Assembly: GCF_022524345.1 (NCBI RefSeq)
Contig: NZ_JAKWJU010000002.1
Span: 6,613,321 to 6,677,320 of the forward strand
Direction of reading: 5' to 3'
DNA length: 64,000 nt
DNA from: Streptomyces marispadix
Lineage (GTDB): Bacteria > Actinomycetota > Actinomycetes > Streptomycetales > Streptomycetaceae
Each line of letters begins with the position of its first letter. Position 1 is the stretch's first letter. The position numbers and the translations under genes were made by a program. Below the pieces are notes generated by a model. That model saw only the letters and a list, made by a program, of their open reading frames with translations, had not been told where the DNA came from and searched no databases. This document shows positions 8,683 through 17,651 of this stretch, piece after piece.

Positions 8683-8877
8683 CTAGAACTTCAGACCGCC
8701 CAGCAGCCCTGCCAGGCTGGCGCCGCCCGCCTTGATGCTGGGCGCGATAGCGGTGCCCGCCAGATAGAAGCCGAAGAGGGCGCAGACCAGGGCGTGGGAG
8801 ATCTTGAGCCCGTCCTTGCGGGTGAAGAGGAAGATGATGAAGCCGAGCAGGAGGACGCCGGAGACACTGAGGATCAT
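8683..8877 (-). CDS. small membrane protein, 64 aa
   Basis: Two hydrophobic helices (residues about 3-19 and 27-46) flank a short polar turn TRKDGLK. A Gly/Ala-rich tail follows. ATG 8877 is preceded by AGGAG at 6 bases, so the longer open frame to 9126 is not used. The size and topology resemble the small membrane proteins that accompany TraB-like ATPases on actinobacterial plasmids, and the adjacent gene encodes a TraB/FtsK-like ATPase. Function unknown. Confidence 0.65.
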   Translation of the reverse strand: MILSVSGVLLLGFIIFLFTRKDGLKISHALVCALFGFYLAGTAIAPSIKAGGASLAGLLGGLKF

Positions 8878-9221
8878 GGGGGACTCCTGATGTAGGGGAT
8901 TCTCACCCTGAGTTCTCCCAGAGTCACAGAAAGTGGCTGAGCTGGGAAACTGGCACACGGGTGATTCGGCGGCCCGTGCGGCCGCGGAGACCCCGCGTGA
9001 CCGCCGAAGTCCCGTAGCCACGGCGCGAGTTGGCGTCGCGGGCGGATGCCGGTGCCGGGCGGTACTCCCGCAGGTCCCCGCCCCGTCGGATCCCGCCTTC
9101 GGGTCCGCGGGCGAGCCAGGGCCCACGCCCGCTGCGCGCCGCCACCCCTGCCCGTAGCGCCCCCTGGCCGCAGGGTGCTTCGTCCGCAGATTGACTGATT
9201 CGTCATGGAATCATCTGCGCT
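8878..9221. other. 344-bp intergenic region, divergent promoters
   Basis: Lies between the minus-strand small membrane protein gene and the mrp operon on the plus strand, so it must hold promoters for both. TTGACT at 9191-9196 could be a -35 element for mrpA, but no convincing -10 follows at normal spacing. No ORF or repeat supported. Confidence 0.4.
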
Positions 9222-12200
9222 GTGCTGTCGCTGATCCTCCTCCACTTCGCCGGGGCGTGCTCCGCTCCGCTCCTGGTGCGGTGGCTGGGCCCAAGGGCCT
9301 TCCTCGTACTGGCCCTTATCCCGGCGGCGGCACTGGCCTGGGCCGTACGGCACTACGGGGACGTGACGGCAGGCGAGGCCGTCGTCGAGCGGTGGCCGTG
9401 GATGCCGGTGCTCGGCGTGGAGCTGGAGCTGCGCTGCGATGCGCTGGCCCTGCTGATGGTCGCCGTCGTCGGCGGCGTCGGCGCGCTCGTACTGGTCTAC
9501 TGCGCGGGCTACTTCGCCCGGCCCGCGTTCTCCCTCGGGCAGTTCGCGGGGACGCTCACCGCGTTCGCCGGCGCGATGCTCGGCCTCGTACTCGCTGACG
9601 ACCTGATCGTGCTGTACGTGATGTGGGAGCTGACCACCGTCTTCTCCTTCCTCCTCATCGGCCACGTCCCCGAACGGCGCCCCAACCGGCTCGCCGCGCT
9701 CCAGGCGCTGATGGTGACCGTCACCGGCGGACTCGCCATGCTGGTGGGCTTCCTGATGCTCGGCCACGCCGCAGGCACCTACCGCCTCTCCGGCATCCTC
9801 GCCGACCCGCCGTCGGCCGACGCTCCCGTGGTCGCGGCACTGGTGCTGATCCTCGCCGGTGCCCTGTCGAAGTCCGCGCTGTGGCCCTTCAGTTTCTGGC
9901 TGCCCGGCGCGATGGCCGCACCCACACCCGTATCCGCGTATCTGCACGCCGCGGCCATGGTCAAGGCCGGGGTCTACCTCGTCGCGCGACTCGCACCGGC
10001 CTACGCGCACGTCCCCGCCTGGCGCACGATCGTCCTCACCCTCGGCGCCGCGACGATGCTGCTCGGCGGCTGGCGCGCACTGCGTGAGAAGGACCTCAAG
10101 CGGCTGCTCGCCTACGGCACCGTCAGCCAGCTCGGCTACCTCACCGTGCTGACCGGCACGGGCACCCGCGTCGCGGCCCTCGCAGGTGCCGCGGCGCTGC
10201 TCGCACACGCCCTGTTCAAGGCGCCGCTCTTCCTCGTCGTCGGCATCGTCGACCACGCCACCGGCACCCGGCAGACCGACCGCCTCTCAGGGCTGGCCCG
10301 TGCGATGCCAGGCGTGTGCGCAGTGGCCGTAGCCGCGGGCGCGTCGATGGCGGGACTGCCGCCGCTGCTCGGTTTCGCCGCGAAGGAGGCCGCGTTCACG
10401 GCGCTGCTGCACCCCGGATCGGACGGGCCGCCCGCATCCGCTTCGGCCGCCGTAGTGGTCGCCCTCACGGCGGGCACGGCACTGACGACGGCGTACACGC
10501 TGCGATTCCTGTGGGGCGCCTTCGGTACGAAGACCTCCGGGGTCGCCACCAGCGCCCCGACCGCCGTACGCACGCCCGTCAGCCCGCTGCTGACCGTGCC
10601 GGCGGCCGTCTGCGCACTGGCGGGAGCCGCACTCGGTCCGGGCGCCTTCAGCCTCGGACCGCTGCTCGGCGACTACGCCCGCGCCTTCCCGCCGTCCAGG
10701 GCCGTGCCTTCCGCGCCCTACGAACTGGCGATGTGGCACGGAGCGAGCGCCGCACTCGCGCTGTCCCTCCTCACCTGGGCCGCGGGTGCGGTGCTCTTCT
10801 GGAAGACCCGCCCGATGGAACGCCTCGGCAGGCGCCTCGCCGTGACCGACGGCCGCCACATCTTCGCCCGCTCGCTGTGGGCACTGGAACGCACCGCCCT
10901 CGAAGTCACCGGCGCCGTGCAGCGTGGATCGCTGCCCGTCTACCTCGGGACCGTCCTCGGCGTGCTCATCACCGCGCAGAGCATCGCCATGATCGTCGAC
11001 CCGCCGTGGCGGCACGTGGGCCGGGTCCGCTGGTACGACTCCGTGCCGCAGCTCGGCGTCGCCGTCGTCGTCTGCATGGTCGGCGCACTGTGCGTGACGT
11101 CCCGTCAGCGCATGACCGCCGTCGTACTCGCCGGAGTCACCGGCTACGGAACGGCCGTGCTGTACGTGCTGCACGGCGCGCCCGATCTCGCGCTGACCCA
11201 GTTCGCCGTGGAGACCGTCTCCGTAGTGGTCTTCGTCCTGGTGCTGCGCAGACTGCCCGCCCGCTTCCCCGACGAGCGTCGCAGCAGCATGCTCCGCCGG
11301 GTGACCCGGCTGGTGACGGGCCTGGCGGCGGGAGGGTTCGCCGCCGTGCTGACATACGTCGCCGGAGCCGCAAGGGAGAGCCGGCCGTCCGGTCCCAACC
11401 TGACGTTCGCCACCCAGAATCACGGGCTGAAGAACGTCGTCTCCACCACCCTCGTCGACCTGCGCTCCTGGGACACCCTCGGCGAGTCGGCGGTGCTCGG
11501 CGTCGCCGCCGTCGGCGTCACGAGCCTCGTCTTCCTGCGCCGCCGCACCGGCAGCCCCGTCACGGCCTGGCCCTCCGCGGCCGAGTCCGTGCCCGGGGCG
11601 ACGCCGTCCGGCGCCCCGCAGGCGCCCGCGCGCCGCCCGCCCCACGGAACCGAGGGCCGGGGCACCCACCGTGCCGGGCACGTATGGCCTCTGCGGGCGG
11701 AGACCGGCGGAAGGGCGGGACTCCCACGGCGCGGAGCGGGCGCCGTACCCCGCCGCACGTGGCTCACCGGCAGCGGCACCCTCGACCCCGAACGCCGCTC
11801 GGTGATCTTCGAGGTGCTGGCCCGTCTCGTCTTCCACCCCATCGTGGTGCTCTCCCTCTATCTGCTCTTCTGCGCCGAGAACCTGCCGGGCGGCGGCTTC
11901 AGCGCGGGCCTCGTCGCGGGGCTGGCCCTCGCCGTGCGCTATCTCGCGGGCGGACGCTACGAACTGGACGCCGCCGCCCCCGTCGACGCCGGCTTCCTGC
12001 TCGGACTCGGCCTGATGACGATGACCGGCACGGGCCTCGTGGGGCTGGTGCTGAGCGGTTCGGTGCTCCAAGCAGGCACGTTTCACGGGGAGTTGCCCGT
12101 CGTGGGCAAGTTCCACGCGGCCAGCCCCGTGCTCTTCGACACCGGCATCTATCTGCTCGTACTGGGAGTCGTACTGGACGTGCTGCGCAGCCTCGGCTCC

Positions 12201-12326
12201 GAGATCGACCGGCGCGTGGAGAGAGCCCTCGGTGAGGAGGCCCGCGGCCCGGCCACGACCGGAGCCCCGGCGGGCGGCGGCCCGGCAGGCGGGAGCCCGG
12301 CCACCGGCGGGGAGGCCGCACGATGA
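9222..12326 (+). CDS. mrpA: Na+/H+ antiporter subunit A fused to subunit B (MrpAB)
   Basis: 1034 aa. The largest subunit of the Mrp cation/proton antiporter, related to NuoL of complex I. The N-terminal part is the NADH-quinone oxidoreductase-like proton channel with the conserved MWELTTVFSFLLIGH (Glu of TM5) and a Lys-rich LLAYGTVSQLGYL segment. A DUF4040-like region follows (LYVLHGAPDLALTQFAVET). After a basic Pro/Arg linker at about residues 790-850 comes an MnhB domain (FHPIVVLSLYLLFCAENLPGGGFSAGL). There is no separate mrpB in the operon, consistent with an A-B fusion. Start GTG 9222 has no clear SD. The stop overlaps mrpC (ATGA). Confidence 0.92.
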   Translation: MLSLILLHFAGACSAPLLVRWLGPRAFLVLALIPAAALAWAVRHYGDVTAGEAVVERWPWMPVLGVELELRCDALALLMVAVVGGVGALVLVYCAGYFARPAFSLGQFAGTLTAFAGAMLGLVLADDLIVLYVMWELTTVFSFLLIGHVPERRPNRLAALQALMVTVTGGLAMLVGFLMLGHAAGTYRLSGILADPPSADAPVVAALVLILAGALSKSALWPFSFWLPGAMAAPTPVSAYLHAAAMVKAGVYLVARLAPAYAHVPAWRTIVLTLGAATMLLGGWRALREKDLKRLLAYGTVSQLGYLTVLTGTGTRVAALAGAAALLAHALFKAPLFLVVGIVDHATGTRQTDRLSGLARAMPGVCAVAVAAGASMAGLPPLLGFAAKEAAFTALLHPGSDGPPASASAAVVVALTAGTALTTAYTLRFLWGAFGTKTSGVATSAPTAVRTPVSPLLTVPAAVCALAGAALGPGAFSLGPLLGDYARAFPPSRAVPSAPYELAMWHGASAALALSLLTWAAGAVLFWKTRPMERLGRRLAVTDGRHIFARSLWALERTALEVTGAVQRGSLPVYLGTVLGVLITAQSIAMIVDPPWRHVGRVRWYDSVPQLGVAVVVCMVGALCVTSRQRMTAVVLAGVTGYGTAVLYVLHGAPDLALTQFAVETVSVVVFVLVLRRLPARFPDERRSSMLRRVTRLVTGLAAGGFAAVLTYVAGAARESRPSGPNLTFATQNHGLKNVVSTTLVDLRSWDTLGESAVLGVAAVGVTSLVFLRRRTGSPVTAWPSAAESVPGATPSGAPQAPARRPPHGTEGRGTHRAGHVWPLRAETGGRAGLPRRGAGAVPRRTWLTGSGTLDPERRSVIFEVLARLVFHPIVVLSLYLLFCAENLPGGGFSAGLVAGLALAVRYLAGGRYELDAAAPVDAGFLLGLGLMTMTGTGLVGLVLSGSVLQAGTFHGELPVVGKFHAASPVLFDTGIYLLVLGVVLDVLRSLGSEIDRRVERALGEEARGPATTGAPAGGGPAGGSPATGGEAAR

Positions 12327-12979
12327 ACGAGACCCTCGCACTCGTGATCACCGGCGGCGCGCTCGTCGCTGCGGGCACGGTGCTGCTGCTCAGCCGCCCC
12401 CTCACCCGCATCGTGCTGGGCACCGTCGTGATCGGCAACGGCGTCAGTCTGCTGCTGCTCGCCACCTCCGGAGCGGCCTCGCGGGCACCGCTGCTCTACC
12501 GGGTCTTCGGGCCGAAACGCATCTCCGACCCGCTGCCGCAGGCGTTCGTGCTGACCGCGATCGTCATCACCCTGGCCCTTACCGCCTTCCTGTCCGCCAT
12601 GGCCTACCGCGCGTGGCAGCTCTCCGGCACCGACGACGTACAGGACGACGTGGAGGACCTCCGGGTGGCCCACCGCGCCGAGTACGGAGAGGAACACACG
12701 GAGGACACCGGGCCCCGGCAGCCCAGGGAGCGTGAACGCCGCGCCCGTAGGCGGGAGATGCTCGGCACCGGCGCGGGGGAGGCACGGCGGCCCTCCCGGC
12801 ACGGCGGCGCCCGGGTCGCCGCACCACGCCCCCGCCGCTCAGCCAGGCACTTCCACGAGGCCCGGCGCCGTGCCCGCGCGGAGACCAGGTCCCACCATGC
12901 GCGCGAAGTACGCATGGAGACGGAACAGGAAGCCGCGGACGAGGACCTGTGGGAGACCATCCTCGGGGCGGACCGTTGA
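12323..12979 (+). CDS. mrpC: Na+/H+ antiporter subunit C (NuoK-like)
   Basis: 218 aa. Three transmembrane helices in the first 110 residues match MnhC/NuoK (LVVIGNGVSLLLLATSG-like core and DPLPQAFVLTAIVITLA, the family signature). The remaining roughly 100 residues are a charged Arg/Glu-rich cytoplasmic tail not found in most homologs (usual length 110-160 aa). ATG overlaps the mrpA stop by 4 bp. Part of the membrane arm that exchanges external H+ for internal Na+. Confidence 0.9.
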   Translation: MNETLALVITGGALVAAGTVLLLSRPLTRIVLGTVVIGNGVSLLLLATSGAASRAPLLYRVFGPKRISDPLPQAFVLTAIVITLALTAFLSAMAYRAWQLSGTDDVQDDVEDLRVAHRAEYGEEHTEDTGPRQPRERERRARRREMLGTGAGEARRPSRHGGARVAAPRPRRSARHFHEARRRARAETRSHHAREVRMETEQEAADEDLWETILGADR

Positions 12980-12989
12980 ACGCCCCCGT

Positions 12990-13130
12990 TCACGGTCTCA
13001 GTCCCGGTCCCGGTCTCAGTCCCGGTCCCCGTCGCGGTCCCGGCCCCGGTCTCGGTCGGGAGCCGGTTCGCAGCCCCGGTCCCGCCGCCCGTCGCCATCC
13101 CGGTCCCGCCGCAGGTCCCAAATCCCGCGC
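12990..13130. repeat. degenerate CGGTCC/CGGTCT hexamer repeats between mrpC and mrpD
   Basis: About 140 bp of imperfect hexamer repeats built on CGGTCC and CGGTCT, filling most of the 163-bp gap between mrpC and mrpD. This is the only non-overlapping junction in the operon. It ends just before the GGAG ribosome-binding site of mrpD. Confidence 0.8.
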
Positions 13131-13142
13131 CGGAGCCCAGCG

Positions 13143-14858
13143 TTGATCGCCGCGTCCTCGGCCGGCGCCGACGGCCCGGCCTCGGCACTCGTGGCCCTTC
13201 CCGTAGTGCTCCCGCTCTTCGCCGCCGGGCTGAAGCTCGGCATCGGCGTACGGCTGCGCCGCGCGCAGCGCGTCATCAGCACCGCCGTACTCGCGACCGT
13301 CCTGGCCGTGGCACTGGTCCTGCTGGTCGACGCCGACCGCTACGGCCCGCAGGTCATGTACGCCGGAGGCTGGCGGCCCCCGGTCGGCATCGTCCTCGTC
13401 GCGGACCGGCTCTCCGCGCTGATGCTGGTGGTCTCCTCGGCGGTGACGCTGTGCGTGCTGCTCTACTCCATCGGACAGGGCATGGCCGACCAGGAGGAGA
13501 CCACCCCGATGTCGGTCTTCCACCCCGCGTATCTGGTCCTGGTCGCCGGGGTCTCCAACACGTTCCTCGCCGGTGATCTCTTCAACCTCTACGTCGGCTT
13601 CGAGATCATGCTGACCGCCAGCTATGTGCTGCTGACCCTCGGCGGCACCGTCACCCGCATCCGTGCGGGAGCGACGTATGCGATCGTCTCGCTGCTGTCC
13701 TCTGTGCTCTTCCTCGCCGCCGTAGCGGTCGTCTACGCGGCGACGGGCACCGTGACGATGGCCGAACTCGCCCTCAGATTCGACGAGTTGCCCGCAGGCA
13801 TCGCCGTACTGGCACAGATCTCGCTGCTGGCGGTCTTCTGCACCAAGGCCGCGGTCTTCCCCCTCGCCGCGTGGCTCCCCGACTCCTATCCGACGGCGCC
13901 CGCCCCCGTGACGGCCGTGTTCGCGGGGCTGCTGACGAAGGTCGGCATCTACGCGATGCTGCGCACCCAGACGCTGCTCTTCCCCGGAGGGCGACTCAGC
14001 GGGGTGCTGATGGTCCTCGCGCTGCTGTCGCTCCTCGTCGGCATCCTCGGGGCGGTGGCACAGACCGACCTCAAAAGGCTGCTGTCCTTCACCCTCGTCA
14101 GCCACATCGGCTACATGATCTTCGGCATCGCGCTGGCCACCCGCGCCGGATTCGCGGGCTCCGTCTTCTACGTCGTGCACCACATCACGGTGCAGACGAC
14201 GCTCTTCCTCGTCGTGGGGCTCGTCGAACGACGCGGCGTCACCACCGATCTGCGGCGTCTCGGCGGCATCGCGAAGCTCTCGCCGATCCTCGGCATCGTC
14301 TTCTTCGTCCCCGCGATGAACCTCGCCGGGGTGCCGCCACTGCCGGGATTCCTGGGCAAGTTCGGGCTGCTGCGCGCGGGCGTCGCACACGGTGGGGCGC
14401 TGGTCTACGTGCTGATCGCGGCCGGAGCCGCCACCAGTCTGCTCACGCTCTACGCCCTCGCGAAGGCGTGGAACCTGGGCTTCTGGCGGGCGGCGCCGCC
14501 GCAGCTCTACGTGGTGGGCGTGGTGCTCGACACCGTCGAGACGGACGAGGAGACCGAGGAGGCACCGGGCGCCACGGGCGCTGCCGCCGGTGCCGGCGGC
14601 AGCGCGGCCGCAGCCTCCGGCGGCACGGGAGCCGTCGACGTCGATGTGCTCGCCGGCCGTGGCGAGGCGGCCAGCTTCGGCGGCCGGTCCATCACCACCG
14701 GACAGCCGCCCGCCGCGATGCTCGTACCGACCGCGGCCCTCGTCGCCTCCGGGCTGGTGTTCACCGTGCTCGCCGGTCCGCTGTCGTCGCTGACGGGCCG
14801 TGTCGCACAGGAGATGACCGCCCGCACCCCCTATGTGAAGGCGGTGACCGGCAGATGA
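13143..14858 (+). CDS. mrpD: Na+/H+ antiporter subunit D (NuoN-like)
   Basis: 571 aa, proton-translocating NuoL/M/N-like subunit. Recognisable motifs are LYVGFEIMLTASYVLL (Glu in TM5), FPLAAWLPDSYPTAPAPVTAVFAGLLTKVGIYAM (TM7-8) and QTDLKRLLSFTLVSHIGYM. The predicted start is TTG 13143, with GGAG 7 bases upstream; the open frame further upstream overlaps the repeats. An Ala/Gly/Glu-rich insertion of about 55 residues (around 460-515) before the last helix explains the extra length over the usual 490-510 aa. The stop is embedded in ATGA at 14855. Confidence 0.88.
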   Translation: MIAASSAGADGPASALVALPVVLPLFAAGLKLGIGVRLRRAQRVISTAVLATVLAVALVLLVDADRYGPQVMYAGGWRPPVGIVLVADRLSALMLVVSSAVTLCVLLYSIGQGMADQEETTPMSVFHPAYLVLVAGVSNTFLAGDLFNLYVGFEIMLTASYVLLTLGGTVTRIRAGATYAIVSLLSSVLFLAAVAVVYAATGTVTMAELALRFDELPAGIAVLAQISLLAVFCTKAAVFPLAAWLPDSYPTAPAPVTAVFAGLLTKVGIYAMLRTQTLLFPGGRLSGVLMVLALLSLLVGILGAVAQTDLKRLLSFTLVSHIGYMIFGIALATRAGFAGSVFYVVHHITVQTTLFLVVGLVERRGVTTDLRRLGGIAKLSPILGIVFFVPAMNLAGVPPLPGFLGKFGLLRAGVAHGGALVYVLIAAGAATSLLTLYALAKAWNLGFWRAAPPQLYVVGVVLDTVETDEETEEAPGATGAAAGAGGSAAAASGGTGAVDVDVLAGRGEAASFGGRSITTGQPPAAMLVPTAALVASGLVFTVLAGPLSSLTGRVAQEMTARTPYVKAVTGR

Positions 14859-14960
14859 GCGAACAGCCCGCCCCGTGGCGGGGCACGACGGGCGCACCGG
14901 ACGGGAGCCCCGGCGGGCGGGCCCCGGCGCCGCAGCCGGATCCGCGCCGCACAGTGGCCC

Positions 14961-15518
14961 ATGGTTCTGGGCCTGACCGTGTTGTGGGTACTGCTGTGGG
15001 GGACGCTCACCGCCGCCAACGTCGTCACCGGCGTCGTCGTCGGCGTCGTCGTGTGCGTGATCTTCCCGCTGCCGCCGATCGAGACACAGGTGCGGCTGCG
15101 TCCCGTGGGCATCGTGCGCTTCACCGTACGGTTCGTGCTCGACATGGCCGCGTCGAGCTGGCGCCTCAACCGCTACATCCTCGGGCCGCGCCCGCCGCTG
15201 TGCGCGGTGCTGGCCGTACGGATGCGCAGCCCCAGCGATCTGATGCTGACGGCCACGTCCGTCGCGGTCGCGGCCGTGCCCGGCAGCAACGTCCTCGATG
15301 TGCACAGGGCTTCGGGAACGATGTACGTGCATGTGATGGGCGCCGAGGGGGAGGCCGAACTGGAACGGGCGCGATATGAGGTGCTGCGCCTGGAGGACCG
15401 CGTCGTGCGGGCCTTCGGTACCCGCGCCGACGTCGCCGCCCTCGACGCACGCGGTGGCAACGGCGGCGCGGCCGCGGGCAGTTCGGGCGGAAGGGGCGGT
15501 CCGTGGAAGCGGCCCTGA
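14961..15518 (+). CDS. mrpE: Na+/H+ antiporter subunit E, N-terminus disrupted by an apparent frameshift
   Basis: 185-aa frame. MnhE domain: two N-terminal helices, then the soluble domain with TPGTxVLDV-like region VAAVPGSNVLDVHRASGTMYVHVM. The ATG at 14961 has no SD. By contrast an ATG at 14855 overlaps the mrpD stop in the ATGA form used at the A/C and F/G junctions, and its frame (MSEQPAPWRG...) would lead into this one if one base were removed (or two added) at about 14937-14955. The true gene is therefore probably 14855-15518. Sequencing error or a real lesion are both possible. Confidence 0.8.
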   Translation: MVLGLTVLWVLLWGTLTAANVVTGVVVGVVVCVIFPLPPIETQVRLRPVGIVRFTVRFVLDMAASSWRLNRYILGPRPPLCAVLAVRMRSPSDLMLTATSVAVAAVPGSNVLDVHRASGTMYVHVMGAEGEAELERARYEVLRLEDRVVRAFGTRADVAALDARGGNGGAAAGSSGGRGGPWKRP

Positions 15519-15931
15519 GCGTCGTCGTCGCGTTGCTGCTCGCCTCCGGGGTGCTCGTGACCGTACGGCTGGTTCTCGGGCCCTCGACGCTCGACCGCGC
15601 CGTGGCGCTCGACGCGCTGGTCGCGGTGGTGATGGCGGGGATCGGCGTGCTCACCGCCGCCCGGCAGATCCCGTACTACCTCCCTGCGCTGCTGGTCCTC
15701 TCCTTCCTGGGCTTCACCGGATCGGTCAGCATCGCCCGCTTTCTCGCCCTGAGGGACGAGGCAGGAGGCGAGGACCCGGACGCGAACTACGGGCCTGAGG
15801 AGGGGAGTCGGGGCGGGCACGGTCGCGGCGGTCGGCGCGGCGACCGGGACGGCGAGGAGCGCGGGAGCACGGCGGACGACGGGCGCGGCGGCAGGCGCGG
15901 TGGCGGACCGGAGCAGGGGAGCGGCGGATGA
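15503..15931 (+). CDS. mrpF: Na+/H+ antiporter subunit F
   Basis: 142 aa. Three helices in the first 85 residues, including the MnhF signature RLVLGPSTLDRAVALDALV and a final helix LLVLSFLGFTGSVSIARFL. The last 55 residues are a hydrophilic Gly/Arg/Asp tail outside the family domain. GTG 15503 has GGAAGGGG upstream and overlaps the end of mrpE by 16 bp. The stop overlaps mrpG (ATGA). Confidence 0.9.
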   Translation: MEAALSVVVALLLASGVLVTVRLVLGPSTLDRAVALDALVAVVMAGIGVLTAARQIPYYLPALLVLSFLGFTGSVSIARFLALRDEAGGEDPDANYGPEEGSRGGHGRGGRRGDRDGEERGSTADDGRGGRRGGGPEQGSGG

Positions 15932-16293
15932 ACTGGTCGGGGGCCGCCGATGCCGCGGCCATGATCTGCATGATCGCGGGCGCGGTGCTGTGTCTGCTCG
16001 CGGGCATCGGACTCGTGCGGCTGCCGGACGTGCTGACGCGGATGCACGCCGCCACGAAGCCGCAGGCGCTGGGCCTGCTGCTGGTACTGATCGGCGCCGG
16101 GCTGAGGCTGCGCAGCGCCGCCGACCTGGGGACGCTGATCCTCGTCGGCATCTTCCAGTTGCTGACCGTCCCCGTGGCGGCGCACATGGTCGGCAGGGCC
16201 GCGTACCGCACGGGCAGGACCGACCGTGAGCATCTCGTGGTCGACGAACTCGGCGCGGAGGCGCCCAACTCGTCCGGCGGGGAGAGACGTTGA
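15928..16293 (+). CDS. mrpG: Na+/H+ antiporter subunit G
   Basis: 121 aa. MnhG/PhaG family with three helices and the signature GIGLVRLPDVLTRMHAATKPQALG. Last gene of the operon, coupled to mrpF through ATGA. Together A-G form the heteromeric antiporter that keeps cytoplasmic Na+ low and pH neutral under alkali or salt stress. Confidence 0.92.
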   Translation: MNWSGAADAAAMICMIAGAVLCLLAGIGLVRLPDVLTRMHAATKPQALGLLLVLIGAGLRLRSAADLGTLILVGIFQLLTVPVAAHMVGRAAYRTGRTDREHLVVDELGAEAPNSSGGERR

Positions 16294-16507
16294 GGAGGGC
16301 GGGCAGGGCGGCCGGAGGGCGGCGAGAGACCGGCAGGGAGACCGTGCCGCCCTGCTGCGCCTCTGACTCATATGGTCCTGAACTCTCCCCGCAGCGCGGT
16401 GAATGCCCCGATTCGAGACGGGAAGACGGAACAGCAGGTCTCGATTCGCGTAGCCGGCCGCACCGTTCAGCCCGGACGTGCGTCGGCCCGGAGGGGAAGT
16501 GAACGTC

Positions 16508-16924
16508 ATGCGCGCGAGTCCGCACCGCACGCGGCGCACCGCACGCGTCGAGTACACATTGCCGCGCAGGGCCGTATCGGCCTGCTGGGCCCGCCAGTTG
16601 ACCACCGGGTTCCTCACGGGCTCGCGAACTCCGCCTCAGGCGGCGGAGCATGTGGAGGAGGCGAGACTGGTCGTCTCCGAACTCGTCACCAACGCCGCAC
16701 TCCACGGCCAGGGCCGCTGCCGCCTCCGGCTGAGCAGCGACGACGGCACCGTCACCGTCGAAGTCCGCGACGACGGCCTGCGGTTGCCCCATGTGCGGCG
16801 GCCCGGACGCGACAGCGAGAGCGGCAGGGGCATCGCGATGGTCCGCGGACTCGCCCGGCGGATGGACGTCACGGCGGCACCCGGCGGAGGCAAGACCGTC
16901 AGCGCCGTACTGGACGCGGCCTGA
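16508..16924 (+). CDS. anti-sigma-type ATP-binding protein (HATPase_c_2)
   Basis: 138 aa. Serine-kinase/anti-sigma fold (RsbW/SpoIIAB-like). N-box ELVTNAALHG, G1 box VRDDGLRLP and a G2-like GRGIAMV are in place, so ATP binding is likely. Streptomyces have dozens of such stand-alone domains, which partner anti-sigma antagonists or SpoIIE phosphatases. The ATG at 16508 is preferred over the GTG at 16478 because GAGGGG lies 11 bases upstream. A STAS-like protein is encoded convergently next door and could be its antagonist. Confidence 0.8.
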   Translation: MRASPHRTRRTARVEYTLPRRAVSACWARQLTTGFLTGSRTPPQAAEHVEEARLVVSELVTNAALHGQGRCRLRLSSDDGTVTVEVRDDGLRLPHVRRPGRDSESGRGIAMVRGLARRMDVTAAPGGGKTVSAVLDAA

Positions 16925-16932
16925 ACGAACCT

Positions 16933-16981
16933 CCCCGGCCTGCCGCCGTCCGCTGAGACCGCGTTCTGGAACCGGCCGGGG
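16933..16981. terminator. weak bidirectional hairpin
   Basis: CCCCGGCC at 16933-16940 pairs with GGCCGGGG at 16974-16981 across a 32-base loop, between the convergent ends of the ATPase gene and the STAS-like gene. The long loop makes it weak. Confidence 0.35.
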
Positions 16982-17020
16982 TGACTCGCGGGCGTCAACT
17001 GCCGTAGCGCCAAGGACGGT

Positions 17021-17368
17021 TCACGGCTGCCGCGACCACTCCGACCACGCGGACGCTATGTCGGAGTGGAACCGGCACCGAACGTCCGAGCCCAACTGCC
17101 CCCTTAAGCTCACGGGTGCGCCGACGATGTGGAAACGCAGCCGCCCGCCCGGCGGCAGCAGCCGGGGGAGTTCCGCGGCTGGAAGGTTCTCGTCCCAGCG
17201 CACGGCGTTGAAGTCGAGGTAGAACTCGGTCCGTTCGTCCGTGACACGGGCGCACAGGTTGTAGTGCAGGACCCTGAGCGTGGCCGCGGACAGCGTCCCG
17301 CTCACCGCCACCCACACCCGCCGGCCCGCGACGGCCAGGACTCGCACCTGTATGGTCGCCGTCCCCAT
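17021..17368 (-). CDS. STAS-domain-like protein (anti-sigma antagonist-like)
   Basis: 115 aa. The pattern VWVAVSGTLSAATLRVLHYNL followed by FYLDFNAVRWDE resembles the STAS beta-alpha core (G-x-L-D-x-A-T..., then D-F/L-S-x-V) of anti-anti-sigma factors. The phosphorylatable Ser/Thr after the second motif is not evident, so it may not be regulated by phosphorylation. ATG 17368 has AAGGG upstream. It converges on the anti-sigma-like ATPase gene. Confidence 0.5.
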   Translation of the reverse strand: MGTATIQVRVLAVAGRRVWVAVSGTLSAATLRVLHYNLCARVTDERTEFYLDFNAVRWDENLPAAELPRLLPPGGRLRFHIVGAPVSLRGQLGSDVRCRFHSDIASAWSEWSRQP

Positions 17369-17651
17369 GAAAGCCCTTGTCCAGACTGTACGTTCCGGCG
17401 CGGAGCGGGCAACACCCGTACCGCTCGGGCCCGTACGGATGATTCGGTACGGCCGCAGTTCTCCCGCCGACGCACAGAAGTATCACGACCCGCACCGCGT
17501 TTGGGCAGGTGGGTGATCGAACGGCACGTTCTCCCCGCAATTCCTCACGAGAAAACGCTCTTTCCGTCCCGCCGGTTTTCCGGGTGGGCCGCGCCGAAAC
17601 CCCGTATAACCGCTTGGTGGCCTGCCACCAGGCACGACAGGATGACCGGCC

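Noticed and set aside
14855..15379. Programmed frameshift in mrpE
   Set aside because: No slippery sequence or conserved structure visible; sequence error or mutation is simpler.
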